From contig CM050656.1 of NCBI GenBank assembly GCA_027574665.1, positions 7,515,501-7,579,500 on the forward strand: DNA of 64,000 nucleotides, written 5' to 3'. This DNA comes from Rhynochetos jubatus. Its lineage: Eukaryota > Chordata > Aves > Eurypygiformes > Rhynochetidae. The notes below the pieces were generated by a model. That model saw nothing but the letters and a program-made list of their open reading frames with translations, searched no databases and was not told where the DNA came from. A program made the position numbers and the translations under genes. This document shows positions 38,353 through 52,100 of this stretch, in pieces (within the stretch, counting starts at the first letter, position 1; each line of letters opens with the position of its first letter).

Positions 38353-40429
38353 CCGCTGTTATTCCCAAGGCTCATGGGCTGACCAACCTCCAACACATAC
38401 ACAGTGACTTTTAGTAATATACAAACATGCCTGCTTCTGTCAGTACTTCTGCAAAGACAACACTAGGGATAAACTCAGACATCACAAGCTGTAGGAAAAA
38501 TAATGGCAATACAAGAAAAGAATGAGACAAAGCCTTCACAGGCCATTCACTCCTTTCCTTGGAGCTCCCCAGTATATTCACCTTATTTAGCTATCATCCG
38601 ATTCTCGCGTCCTAATGGAAACAAGCGCTTTCCCCAAGCTGAAGGAGTACCAGCACTAACAAAGCTGTTTGCACACTTATCTGCAGAACCCAGCTTAAAG
38701 AAAACATTACACTGTCAGAAAATTTTGCTTAGAATAATAGGTACACAGAAACAACTTCCTCTTGGTAGTATATACTCGGGAACATCATGAAATACATAAA
38801 ACTTGTAACAGAATTTAAGGCCTCTTACTCCTGAGCTATTGCTTATTTCCTACCAATTAATGGCTATACTTGCTGTATTATATTCTCAGAAAACAGAGTG
38901 GGTCAGTGCTCAATGCTAAGCAGTTTTTATTCAAGAAAACTTCTATCTTAATAAAATCCTCAAGCCACAGCCTTTGCAGCCTACTGAAGCCTTGGTGCAG
39001 TTGTTTCCATCAGAAAATTCCGGTTGTGCTTTCTGCCATACGCTTCACTTCATACCAGTGAGGCCGAGGAGAGAAAATCTTTAAGAGCACGCCACTTCAG
39101 AGGCCTATTTTGTATTTTCCAGCATCTCCCCTAAACACCACCATTTAATGATGGCAGACACCCAGCCCCACCAAGTATCTCAAAAAACTGAAAAGAAAAT
39201 AAAACCAGAAGAATAACTTGTGAAAAGCTTTACAGCTGCTGGCAGACATCATGAAGTTTCAGCGTGCTAAACATCTAGGAAACCAAGAAATTACACATCC
39301 AGCTAGAAGTATTATTTTCAAATTACTTTCAAGAGCACGACTTTGTGTCGGACACAGAGTCTAGGAAAGAACTCCAAATTGTTACTGGTAGAGAAAGAAG
39401 AGAAGGATTTGTTCCAGAGTATGGTGAAGCAGTACGAACTTCCAGGTTTTTTATCGTGTACTCCTATTGCACACACTCGAAAAGGGTAACCTTTCTTTGG
39501 ACACAATCTGGCAGCACGAAGCAAGCAGCTGGACCTCTCAGTGGGACCCCACAGAGACATGAAGTTCGCTCCCATGCTACACTCCCAGGATCAGCACCGT
39601 AAATAGTAAATGTTTTCTGTGGGTTGGAAGCCACTAGTTCGTTGCACACTGTGATTCAGCAGGGCAGGGAAGAGCTACTTCCAGATGATCCTAAACCACC
39701 ACCTTGTTGTATCACCAGCACCATTGCTCTTCCTGGATGTTTCATCTAGCCTGCAGAAAGCGTGTAGTGGACCCGCTATGACCCAGTAAAAAAAGTAGGT
39801 CTGAAAGCAAGCAGTAACAGGGTTAAAGATCAAGGACTTGACAATCTTAAACACACATGTGCAAAGCCAAGCCCAAGCTGATATTATACATATTTCATAG
39901 TTTAGAAGGCTCCACAGAGCTGAAGGCCACCGGTTTTTAAACAAGCCATGAGAATGAGTATGAAAAAAATTCAATACAGCCTGTTTATAACATTTATCCA
40001 CACATCCAAAAGCCTGCAATTGTGAAAGAGGTACCTGCTTTTACTTCCTTTGTAAGCCAGTCTGCTCAGGCCAATGCCACACATAAGAGATATTGGTTTC
40101 TATCTGTGTTCCCTTTCTAAGTTAGAACAGAAAAGTCATAGGAAACATGGGAAAAAAAAAATCTCTGGCTCATGAAGGTTAGAAAAAAAGTTTGGGTTTT
40201 TTTTAAGACTACAGAAAGAGATCCTTCACACTCACGCTGACTCATCAGCAGATAGTAATAGTAACAGCACAGAGAAAACAGCTGTGTTACCTACACCTGA
40301 AGGAGCCATGTGAAGCTCTAACTAGCAACACAGGTGGATGTTAAACCAGGGCTCCTGAATTTATACATGTTTAAGTGAGATGATCAGGGTGACTTGTACA
40401 GAATACACTCCAAAAACCAAAGAGGCAAA

Positions 40430-41480
40430 CAGTTCTCTTGTGATTTTCAGTAATTCTTACAGCACTGAAAAAATTCCAGGAGCCTGGAGGAAAGAATTTC
40501 ACACAGAAATTAAAAGAGGACTGGATGACCCAAGTAATTACAGGCCCATCCGTCTAATGCTGAGCAAGGCAAAACCACAGAGTATTCGATACTGGACTCC
40601 AACAATAAAGTGTTAGAGAGGGGTAATAAAATCAATGTCAATCGAATTAGGTCTACGGAAAATAGATCCTGTCAGACTAAACGGACATCCTTCTTGATGA
40701 GATTACAAGTTTGACTTAAATTTTAAGAATGTCTGTTTAATAGCATTGATATACTTGGTCTTCTATAAAGCACTTTATCTGGTACGGCTTATTAATCGAC
40801 TAAAACAAAATTAACATGGTACACATTAAATAAATTAAAGATAATCAGCCAACAGATCTCTAACTGGGAATTGTGAATAGGAAATCACCAGAAAGATTTT
40901 TTCCTACAGGTCTCTCAGGAAACAGATCTTGGCCCTAAACTGTTTATTTCCATCAGTGAATGGAAAAAAACCAAACTCCTTGCCTGCTCCTGAAAATCAT
41001 CGATTGCAGAAAGACAGGATGAGAGGCTAAGAACAAAGAGGACAGAGTGAAGGTGCAAAGCAATTTAAGCTTCTCAGTCAACTACAAACACATCGCAAAA
41101 CCCCCCAGATCACATCCCCAGCACAACTGTGGCACGCTTTCCAAACGGGAAGTGGAGGACTGATACACAGGGACAGATAGTCAACCACATCAAGTCTGCA
41201 ATGCTGCCAAGAGGGTTAAAACTGTTCTTCTCGGACAAGAGCTGCACACAACCCCCACCCCAAACCCACGCTGCTCCTGATGGAGCTGTGTGCTTTGCTG
41301 CCAAATCACGGTGCCCAGTCCTGCTTCAAGGCACCGATGCCTTGGTGTTGGTGCCGTGAGAAAGACTATAGGATTGAACAAACCCTTCTACTCAAAGGCG
41401 GGGTCAGTCTGTCTACCTTATCAAAACTTCAACAGTACTGCATTACTCATCTGAAGTACAGATCTTGCTTTTAAATAATG
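40430..41480 (+). mobile_element. Old CR1/L3-like LINE reverse-transcriptase remnant
   Basis: Plus-strand translation contains DDPSNYRPIRL, matching the NYRPISL block typical of non-LTR reverse transcriptases. Downstream, broken by stops and indels, come segments resembling later CR1/L3 blocks: an LVFYKAL segment like the DFxKAFD region, a run like AACATGGYACACATTAAAT, a TCTTGGCCCTA segment where the family has its VLGP block, and a GATAGTCAAC-type stretch near 41190. The catalytic FADD box is not intact. This is an ancient dead copy lying antisense to ELAVL4. Family and limits are judged from memory of consensus sequences. Confidence 0.65.
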
Positions 41481-44400
41481 TCCATCCAGCAGGTAAGACA
41501 TGGAGTTACATATTCCAAGTCCCAGTGCTTGGCAGGTGAAACACAGCAAACCGGACTAGAAACAACGAAACCAACGCTGATTTCCTGGGGAAGGCATTTG
41601 TCCTGTTTGACATTGAAAGTATCATTATTTTAACTACCTACCAACCATCCTGTCAGCTCTTCTACCACTGGAAATTCTGAAAGTCCGTTCTTTTTCCCTG
41701 AAAGCTACACTCTAAGCTCAAGCAGGATTTAATCCAGGGAAGGTTCTGGCAAGATGTGTTAGGTGCTCAATAATCTCTTCTGCTCTGAAGCTCTACCAAT
41801 ACACTGTTCCTGCTGTTCTTCCTCCATACAGCTCCCACTGCAATCACTCCCACAAGAAAAGCAGAAGTAAATTGATTTCTCAGACAAGTTTGAAGCCTTC
41901 CTATTGCAGGAAACCATTCTAGAAGCAAACATAAAGAAGAGTAAAGCTTTGAATTGCTCACCTGTGACCAGGTAAGTTAAAGTTTAAAACAGCCTTTTTC
42001 GCCTTGGACATAGATTACTCTGGAATGCAAAGTCACATTATAGTGGGGCCATAGTCCTTTAAAGTCACTCACGAAAACCAGCACAGAACAAGACAGCAAC
42101 AATGCAAACTGCTTTAAATTGTGGTTTTGTTGTTTCTTCTCCAAATATGAACCCTAATGAAAGCTGACCCCCGACAGCCACTGAGCACCAGTGCTGGTCT
42201 CTGACACAGCCCCTTCCTTCAGAAGCCGGACACAGCTGACAGCTCGTCTCGTCTTAGCCAGACAAAAGCATCAGACAGTAACAGCCTTCAGTCTTCCTGG
42301 GTCTGGGACCAAAAGATAAAATAACACTTGCCATGAATTTTCCAAGTCTCCCAGCTCCAATTTTTGCCTGTTCCAACCACTGGCACCAGTTTGTTCCCTA
42401 AACACTGGCAGAGTGAGCTTCTCTCTATCGAAGCAGCTGAGCTCAACTTGCTGTCCACCTCTGACTCTTCCAAGCAGACCTGCACATGCTCTTCAACCTT
42501 CCCCAATGATTCCCATGAACAGGGCATGTTCCTAATAAACACCACCTACAGATGGCTGGCAAGGAAAGCAGCAAACAAGAGAGGGGCAAGAAAAGACTCA
42601 TCATGCTTCCCATCTTCTAGACAACAGTAAGAGAAGAGACTGGCATTCAAGGTAAGCCCTGCTCCAGCTGGTAGTCCCACTTCAGTTCACAACCTCGTGA
42701 GCCTCCAAACCATTTAAACACACTCCTGGAAGGACAAAGAATGACTGCAACTTGTATGAAAAGCTGTATGAAGTAGGGGCTTTGAGAAGGTTACCTCAAT
42801 ACCCTTGAGAAGACACGTTCAAAAGGCACAAAGAGGATCAAGTGAACTGCCTGCTTCGGGGTTTTTTGTTGCTGTGATAGTTACCAACAAATAAAGCCGT
42901 TTACCTAAAAAAGGAATTAAGCTATGGAGAGAAGATTCAAATCAAGGGAAAATGAGATCTGATCATGAGACCAGTTCAAATGCTGCTCCTTGTCTGATGC
43001 TTTTTTATAGCGCTAACATGTCTCATTCACCCTCCACCCCTTTACCAAGCAGAAGGCCCTGCTGTCGGCCCAGCGATGCACACAGCAGTCACAGGGGAAG
43101 CAGCTTCTGCGCACAGTGCTCCTAGGACCAAAAAATTAAACTAAGGTTGTCACCATCATAATTGCCTGTAATCCAACTAGAAGTGTAACTTAATGTAGTT
43201 CTTTATCACCACATCTGTTTAGTCCAGTTAATTTAGAACAGAATCTTTATATTTGTATAGACCAGGATTTATTTAATACATGTTGGCCGTGAAGAGCAAC
43301 AAAGCATCTTCTATTACAGTGTAACTGTTACTTTTGCAAGAGTTTAGGGAAAAATGTGTAACCTCCCCCAAAGCAAAACCAAAAAAAGAACAAGTAGTCA
43401 ATAGCTTGGTTTTGCCTTCTGCAGGAAGGTGACTGGGTACAAATTTTGGTTGAGAGTCTACCATCAAATTACTCTATTTCAGATTCCCTTGTTAATTCTT
43501 TTGAGAAGATCCCCCTTCCAGATTAGGGAAAGCCAGCTGCGTTTAAACACAATCCAATCTAGAACCCATGCGTTGACGCTACAGTGCACCTACAACCAGG
43601 GAGCACAACCTACCCGTGGCTAAAAACGGCCATCAGCAACACTGAGTGTCAGCAGACCCCTAAGATCCCACCGGAGAGGACAGATTCCAGACTCACAGTG
43701 GGGTACCCTTATAACAGCTCTCCTAAAACACGTTTGAAGTTGCATAACAAATAAGCAAATCTAACCCCAAACCTCAGGCAGAATCCCTGAGTTCCCCAGC
43801 CTGAGGCCCAGCTCCAGCTAGAGCAGCTGTACATGCTGACAACAACCTGCTCAGAGAGGACAAGGTTCCTCAAACAGACTCTGCCCCAAGGCATCGGAGC
43901 CCTCATCCCCAAACAGCAAAGACTGCGCCCTCCCCATGGAAAACGTGCAGGGAGAAAACGCTTACCACTGCCTTAATCCTGGCAGTGCCTGAGACACCCG
44001 GATAAAAGCTCATTCGTGCAGGAGACAGGCTTTTTTGGGGAGCTTGCGGGGGGGAGTCAGGTGTTGCACTATGAGCTCCCAGGGGAGCTCTATGCACATA
44101 GGATTTAATACAGCCCAGTCCAAGAGGAAGGGGCTTCTTCACACCAGGTCTTCTCCACCAGAGACACTGCTGCGTGATTAAAAAAAATCCCCCAAAGGAA
44201 GCCCTTGCAAACGGCGTGCTACATCCCACGTAAAACTCTCCCTCAGGGAGAGGATAAGAGAGGGAAGATGAACCAGACATACAGACACCACTCACTCAAT
44301 TTTAATATCTGAATGGGAAGTGCCAGATACCATGACAACAAGCCTAGAAAAAGAGTGGATTAAAAAAAGCATTGCCCAAAATGTGAAACAAATCCTATAA

Positions 44401-47400
44401 ATGTAGCTGGAGCGATCAAACAGTGCTGCTGAGGTAACTGCGACCCCTGGACCTCTGCATCTGTTTGGAGGAGAACTGCCAGGACCTGAATGTGGTGACC
44501 TCAAACACCAAGACCCCAAAACCCAACTGCAAGCTCCCTGTAACAGAAAGCAAGGTCATTCAGCCAGCACCGTGCTAACTGGGAAGCCTGGCTTTACCAG
44601 GCAGTGCCAGACGAGACTGCACGAGTTCTGTTCTCCTCTGTAGTTTTGACAAATCCCTTAATGCAAGACAGTGTAATTTAACGTCTTGATTTTCAGATGC
44701 TGAAGCAGTACCAGTTCTCATGTAAATTAAACATCAACTGACAGTAGCTGCCAGCCCTCAAGATTAGACACAGTAATGCTTTTCATTCTGGAGTAGCCCC
44801 ACACACCACCCAGAAGATGGAGCATGCTCTGACAGGGTCTGCTGCTGCCCAGCACCTCCAGATCCTTCTGAAAATCCTACTCCCACAGAAATTGAGAGGA
44901 CTTTCAAGAACACGCAAGTACTCTGTTTTAAACCTGGCCGTACCAGCAATACGGAAGATGCCTACTCTGGCAAATAGTGCCTTACAGTCTCTTAAAGGGT
45001 TCTAGCATTTCAGGTGTTCAGCATCACCTGAAACAAGACTTAGCTCTTACCTGCACACTACAGTTTTAACAAAGTCAGCTGTGTAATTACTGCGCTTGCA
45101 GACATGGACTAATCTGCATGCAAAGCTTAAGTGGCAGTTTGAGACAGATGCTGCTGACTTGGCTGGAGTCTTCTGCGGCTCCCATTACCATAGCACAGAA
45201 GCATTTTATCTCTATAATGCACCTTTCCTCACAAACACCACCGAGGAAAGCACTTTCATGCCCATTTTGGGGAAGAGAAACTGAAAGGCACTGAGATTTC
45301 CAGGGTGAACTTGGACCGACTAACACAGTCACTAGGCCAGGGATCTAGAATGGCATCTCCCCCACCCTAGGACAGTAACCTTATTATTGGGCCACTGGGA
45401 CTTGTGCTGGGCTGGAGGGACACGGTAAACAACACGCACATCTCATGCTGCAGAATATATTCTCCTCCTCTTTTGTTTTCCCTTTTTTTGGTCAAGTTTC
45501 TTTAAATGTAAACCTGGATTTTAAGCATGGGTGCATTCATACTACTGCAAGCAACTGATTAAGCGTATTTTCAGAAGTTACTGCTCCTGACATGTGTGAG
45601 ACAACTGAGTTCCATTTCTGAACAAATATTTGGATTTTTTCTCCCCTAGTTGACATCTCTTGCTTCCCTTCTTTTCATCATCTCCTCCCCCTTCCTTCAA
45701 GGAGCACACAGCCTCTGAATTAGCAGCTGTTCTGAGAAGAGCAAGGCTGCACTCCTCCCCGCTTTGTCCCAGAACAGAACAGGGACTGTACTATAAAAAT
45801 CCAGTGTTCTGGGGACAGGCATGAATGGACAAGAAACAGCCATGACTTGTCTACCCCAAACAGAAAATTCAATGCTGAAGAAGAGACAAACTAAACACAA
45901 GAACACAGACATTAAAAACAAACAGGCTAAGTTAAAACAATATTCAGTGAGAAAAAGTGAAAACAAATAGACCCAGGAAAAAGCAAAAGATAGACCAGCA
46001 CATAAAAACTGGTACACAGCAGTGTGGAAAGAGGTCTGCAACAGACCTAGGTAACTGCTTTGCGGAGAAGTCCCTGCACTACACGAAGGATGTGTAATGT
46101 GGTAGGAAGCCTTTCACCCCCCAAATAGGCCGTGTCACACCGTGGAGAGGGGACACGGCACTGCTGGACCAGCAGTACATAAAGAATGGTAAACTCTGCC
46201 ATAACAAGTGTATGCACTGGAGATAAAGCAAACAAAAAGGAAATTTCAGCAACCACCAGCTTCTTCAATCAAGAATTACTTAAGACTTGAGAGCAACTAA
46301 CAAGGAAGAGTTAGAAGTGTCCAGTGCTAAGACATTAACATATGCTATCCCCTTGGTTAAACTGTGACTTAAAGGAGATTCAAAAGCCTGTACTTCAAAT
46401 ATGTAAAGACTATGACTGTAGGTAAAATATCAGAAGCATGCTACTTAACACTGTTACTCATGAGAAGATGAAATTAGAAGAGGGTTTAAAAATTAGAAGG
46501 TCTGAAAACAAAGAGAAAAGGCACTCCGGTGTAAGCCAGTAGGTCATGGAAGAGGTACACACTTCATTACAGCAGATTTATCTTCCCTTCCTGCACCCCA
46601 TCCCAAATACTGGTATTTCTGGAATCTAGATGGGAGCAGAAGGCAACTAAAAATATTAATACTGAGCAGACACTGAAAGCAAAGTTATTTTTCATTGGTC
46701 AGGCTTCAGAGGCAGGAAGTTCAGAGCACAGCAGTCCCACCCTGCACAGTGGGCACAGTTCTGGTGCAAATGTACCAAGCTTTCCCACAAACACAATCAC
46801 GACAGGCACCTGGGGTCAAAGCTTTTGAGAAAACCCACTATTGCAGAAGGTTATCAGCAAGTGGAGCGATGGGGAGAAGACAGACAGGACAGAATGACAA
46901 TAAAGACAGTGCTGACCAAGGTCCCACCTCTCTGACCCATGATGGAACTGCATGGGCAGAGTAAAGAGTCAGTCGTGGCTTAACACTTGGTTTATAGCAG
47001 AGGTTTTTGCCACAGACCAGGAACACGCACCCTCGCCGAGAAGAGCTACGCAAGCAGAACTAGAAAAGGCACAGTTAGGATGAAAATCTAGTGCATCCTC
47101 AAAGCTGGAAGCATTTTATGTGGAAATAGCAGCAGTAACAGTTCCAGTCTAAAAGGAAGTGGCAGAGGCCCATAAAACTGGAAAACACCAATATTCTTGT
47201 TTTGCAAAACACTGTTAAGTAGGACATAACAATATACTGCAACAGCAATACGTGAAACCTGGTTTGACTGCAAGTTTAAAAAGCCCTGGTAATTTTGTCA
47301 TTAAATGATTTAATTTAGCAACATTTAGGGTTTTGTACCTCAGCCTCTGTCAAACAACAAAAAACAAAAGCCACCACAGCACTAAGAAATTTCACAGTAA

Positions 47401-49048
47401 TTCTGAACAATGACTCAGAATACCTATTCTGTCTCATAAACAGCCTACTAATTAAACTCTATGAGTTCTACTAACCAGTTTTTCCAATGCAGAGAGGAAA
47501 GTCATTTATTACAGACCGGAATACAAAATTTAATATTAACAGCACAACCTGTGTCTGTAGCATTTTTAATCTGATCAGCAAAAGCATAAATAAAAGCTGC
47601 AACCTGACAGCTAAGAAGGTTAATCTGTCATCGTTAGATTTACGTAGATTACTTTACACAGCATCTGGAAAGATGCTGAGAAAGTAAAGCCACTTTACTG
47701 TATTCCAAAATGTGCTACCTATAAAAGGTTTGCTATCCATCAATACTCGAGTGCAGTGAGCCTATTTAACAAATTTGCTTCTGCTTTAAGACAGAACTTA
47801 AGAACTTTAGAACAAGAGCAGGGATTTAAATATGTTTCAAATGTTTATAACATTCCTTTCAGGTACTTGCAGGTAACAGAAGTAACAAAAAGGAAAACTG
47901 CTTAAAGGTGAAAATACTACAACTTCGCTGTGTGCACATACTACTTATTCTTTTCAACAAAATCATCAAGAAATTGGAGTGATAGAACTATTAGCATGAA
48001 TATGCTCCTCAAAATTTCAGACAAAAGCCAATCTCCTTTTCAAGGTGGCAGATTTAATTTGTATTAGCCAACTCCTTCTCCCATGACACTATCCTTGTGT
48101 CCATCTGCTGGATGTGCCACATGTAGATGTCATGACAAGCTGTTATTGAAGGCTGACCACCACAAAAACAGTGCAGGTTTTATGATGTGATTCTTAGAAA
48201 GACTTTTCACAGATGTGAGAAGATACAACATTCAACTAGTAAACAGAGGAGAGGGAAAATATAAATATTTTTCCCTTTGGTTTCCAGTTTGGCAAAATAC
48301 CTAAACATACCTAACCTGGAACAAATAAGTAACACAACCCTACCAATAACCAAAATCAAAGTAACAAGGCAGCTATTCCACTGTAGTAGAAAGCACAAAG
48401 GGGGAAAAGTTACAGTTAAGCTCCCAAGCTGTTTGTGTTTGGGGCTGGAATTTTTGTCTAAGATTAAGTGGCTTCCAGAGCAGGAAGATAATGAGAAAGT
48501 ATAGAAGTGGGAGAAATTGGTAAATAGAAACTACACAGACCCAGCATGCAGAACAGTCCAAAAAAGTAAGTGCTGGAGAATCCTTCCTTGTTACATCTCC
48601 TATCTTCTCATGTCCTACCTACCATCCTCACAACAGGAGAAGTCAAAACAGCCCCTACATCTAACCAGCAGCATCCCAAGGAAGAGGAAGGCAGCCTCAT
48701 TTTGTGGATCCTAGAACACAGTAACAAGAGTAAGCCTTTTGATACCTATTTAAGGTGGTTCACAATGCGTGTGAGCACCGTTATCCGCAGGGGGCAGTGG
48801 GCACATCACACCTAACCACAAACAGCAACCCCTCCAGTACAGCAATTGTTCACACTGGCAATGCTGCCATTTGTTTGCTTGCAGGTGAGTATGACACAGC
48901 TATTTGCCCATCTGCTTTTGCAGCACCCCTTGAAAGCCATCTAAACCAAAAACCAGTCTGTGAAGAAAAGAAAAACATTCATTCCCCACCCCCAGCTGAT
49001 ACATGTTGCTGATTAAACAGATGCTATTACAGTCACAAAAACAGCAGC

Positions 49049-49180
49049 ATGGGTCAGAGCAGAGGTCTGCCTAGTCCCACGTCCTGTCTCCAGCAGCTCC
49101 TGCAAGTCAGGAACTTGCACTGAAATTCCTTGCAGATGTTCCTACTTGTCCCTGCTGACTCAGTGATGGATCCCACTCAG
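49049..49180 (+). repeat. Possible ancient interspersed repeat
   Basis: The segment GGGTCAGAGCAGAGGTCTGC, followed by a CTAGTCCCACGTCCTGTCTC-like stretch, resembles a dispersed amniote repeat in which a GGTCAGACC-type motif precedes AGTATCCTGTCTCC. The similarity is short and diverged, so class and limits are uncertain. Confidence 0.3.
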
Positions 49181-52100
49181 GAAGGATGGAGAACAGTAGC
49201 TACGTCCAAAGCCCAGCCGTGAGTCAGCCAAAGCAGAGCCAGTGAGCAACGTCCAAGAAATGGACTTGGACTTGAGTGATGTGGTACTTTCTTCCCCTCT
49301 TTCTCTACTCTTCCTAGAATCCAAATCTCACAGGGATGAGAGGGACCACAAGATCATGGCATCACAAAACTCAGACACATGACACCTGGGCAAAGCCTGT
49401 CTAAACAGGCAGAGATGCACAACAGCCTGAACAAGACTCAGGCTGTACCACAAGTGGTTTAAAGCCAGAGGCTGCAATGACTGCCCCAGGAATGAAGTGT
49501 GGGATAGGCCATAGGGATGCTGCTGAAATCCAAAGAAGTGTGCTTGGTCTGTTGGCAAAGGCTGAGCATCAGAGCAACCCCAACAGCCAACAGGTTACTG
49601 AGAAGGTAATGAGTGCGATTGCCAGGGAGATGCATACAAAGGTTGTCCAACTCCCAAGACAGGCAAGAAATCATCCTTTAAGCAGAAAAGAATAGCTGGT
49701 GAGCAGCACTGGGGATGTGCAGGTGTAGAAAAACACCTAGTAAATCCCCCTCTCCATATATTTTTGTGCATAATAGGATATCATCTTCATGTTATGTCAA
49801 GTTTGAAGCACTGCAATTGAACCTCTAAAGTTTTCTTGAAGAAAGAACAGATTTAAGGCCAGGCAAGAAATCCATGCAGTAGATATTCCAAAAGGAACTT
49901 TGACCTCTACAGACGGTGTCTCACTTGACAAATAGAAAACAGGTTGGTTTGATCATGTAAGCAGGTCCTTGCTCAAGTCACTTAAGAATAACCCCAAAAC
50001 CAAAGAAGATCTGAAGGATAGGGTCCAAGTGGATGGAGTCTGAAGAGTTTACTTCATCAGTACAGCAACTGCACATAACCTGAGTTAGCATAAAACAGGA
50101 AAAAGATAGGAATGCTGAGGATGTACACTCCCATGGGCTGCAGATCTCAACACTGATCTGAACATCTCAGGTTGTCCATTCCCAGAAGTCAAGGTGAAGA
50201 TGTTGCAGGGCTTTTCTGGTTGTAAAGAATAGCACCTGCATGCTAGGAAGTCAAGTGATGATGAATCTGCAACAGAGGGAGCAGGAACTTCTTGGCTCAC
50301 TGAGTCTGAGAAACAGTTACTGCAGGCAGGTGACAAATTCCACAAACGCCATCTTACAGCCAAGAAGAAACTCCTATTGCAGTGCTGGTAAAAAGCAAAG
50401 CCTTGTGGAAAGGGAGAGCAGGAGGGAGGCCACTTACAAAACCTTTCAGACTGGTTTTGCACAGCACAGGCCACTTGCTCTTGGACAAGCTGCCTGGCAC
50501 TAGGGAGACAGGCAGAGGTGCAGCCGCTCCTTGGTACGGCTGAAGGACAGAAGGTCTTGAGTGGCAGGAACTGGATTAAGGCTGGAAAAGTTAGCCTCAG
50601 GGCCCTGGGAGGTATTATGTTGGTGTGCTGCTGTCACTGCTGCCCCAAGAGACCCTGCCTCAGCTGGAAGGGAGTGCATTGATAATGGACACTGCTGTCA
50701 ATCTCCCAGAGCTTTCCTGGAATTCTTGTTCCTTTCCTCCCCTTTCTCCTTGTCATCCTTGGGCTAAAAGGAAGGAAAAAGGGTTAGGGACAGAAGGAGC
50801 TGCACATGAGTGCTGAAGCACAGAGTCTGTGCTTCTAGAGGGAAGGGCAGAATGAGGAAAGAATAGCGAACACTGAAGGTAAGGGTGGACCGTCAGGCAG
50901 AGCATCCACCAACGCAGCCGTTTCACCTGGCTGTTTCCTGGTAGACAGAGTATCCTCACACAGATGAGGGATGCAAAGAAAGTATCAGACTAGAAGGTCA
51001 GACACACTGAAAAGCTTCACGAATAACCTTGTATCTGGGAGCCACAATTTCAGAGGCGTAGGTGTGCCTGTGCTGTTGAGGAAAACCATACTGCTAATCC
51101 TTCCCCACTAGACTTGACAGGAAGGTGATGTTATTTACTCAAATCAAGCAGTTAAAACAGTGAAGAATAAACTAAATATGCGTTACAGGCATTTAATGCG
51201 CTTCAGAACAAGCTCTGGATTGAAACTACTGAAGTTAATTACACAGCTCTTTCACAGCACGAGGGTCATGCCTACTTGCTTTCTGCCTATTTGCCCCAAC
51301 ACTCATTTCAATTGCTTTTCTCCAATAATCAAGAAATCAAAATTCTTTTGTTCGCCGGCGCAGAGTACGCGCCAGCCAACTGCAGAGAGGTGATAAAGAA
51401 AATGATGGATGCAAATTTGACCGTTTTCCTCAGCATTTAGAAGAGACATTAAAGAATACCAAACACTTTTTAGAAATCCAGCGTTAAGACACTACTATTT
51501 CTGTGCTCCCTCCCCCACAGCGCTAATGAATTTAGTTCAGATACTCAGAGCAAATGTTCATTTAGATAATCAATATTTGAGGATTGTCTTCAATCTGCAG
51601 CCCTTCAAATAGGATATGCAACACTGAAATTAGGTTTATCTCTGCTCAAGAGCAGAATACACTGCAGGAAATAAGATATAAAAAAAACTAGGCCACCAAA
51701 TTAAGATCAACTTAAAGGTCTTTTTAACAGAGCCATATATTTAGTCTTTTAAAAATAATTCTATATTTTAGGTTTAAAAAGGACTCTGAAACATGTCTGG
51801 TTTTAATGTCTCAATATTTTATTCTTTGCATGCAACTGAAGGCACTAGGCAAAAATTATAACCAAAAACTGAGGCATGCTCTGTATTCCAACCGATTCAC
51901 AAAAAGATTTTTTTTTTCCCAGTTCTAAACCACATTTCAGACTTGTGCTTTTCTGGGAACTTGAATTTCAGCTGCAGTTACACAGGTTTATCTGACCACT
52001 CTTTCCTCACTGGATTTTGAACATGAACTTAACTCCCATACAAATCTCCTGTACCTACCAAAACATAGAGGCCAATCTAAGTCACTTCCTGAACAACAAA

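Noticed and set aside
37993..38407. Five open frames with pentapeptide repeats (such as MVSLD, HVQTD, MSRLT)
   Set aside because: They are produced entirely by the 15-bp minisatellite, whose period is a multiple of three.
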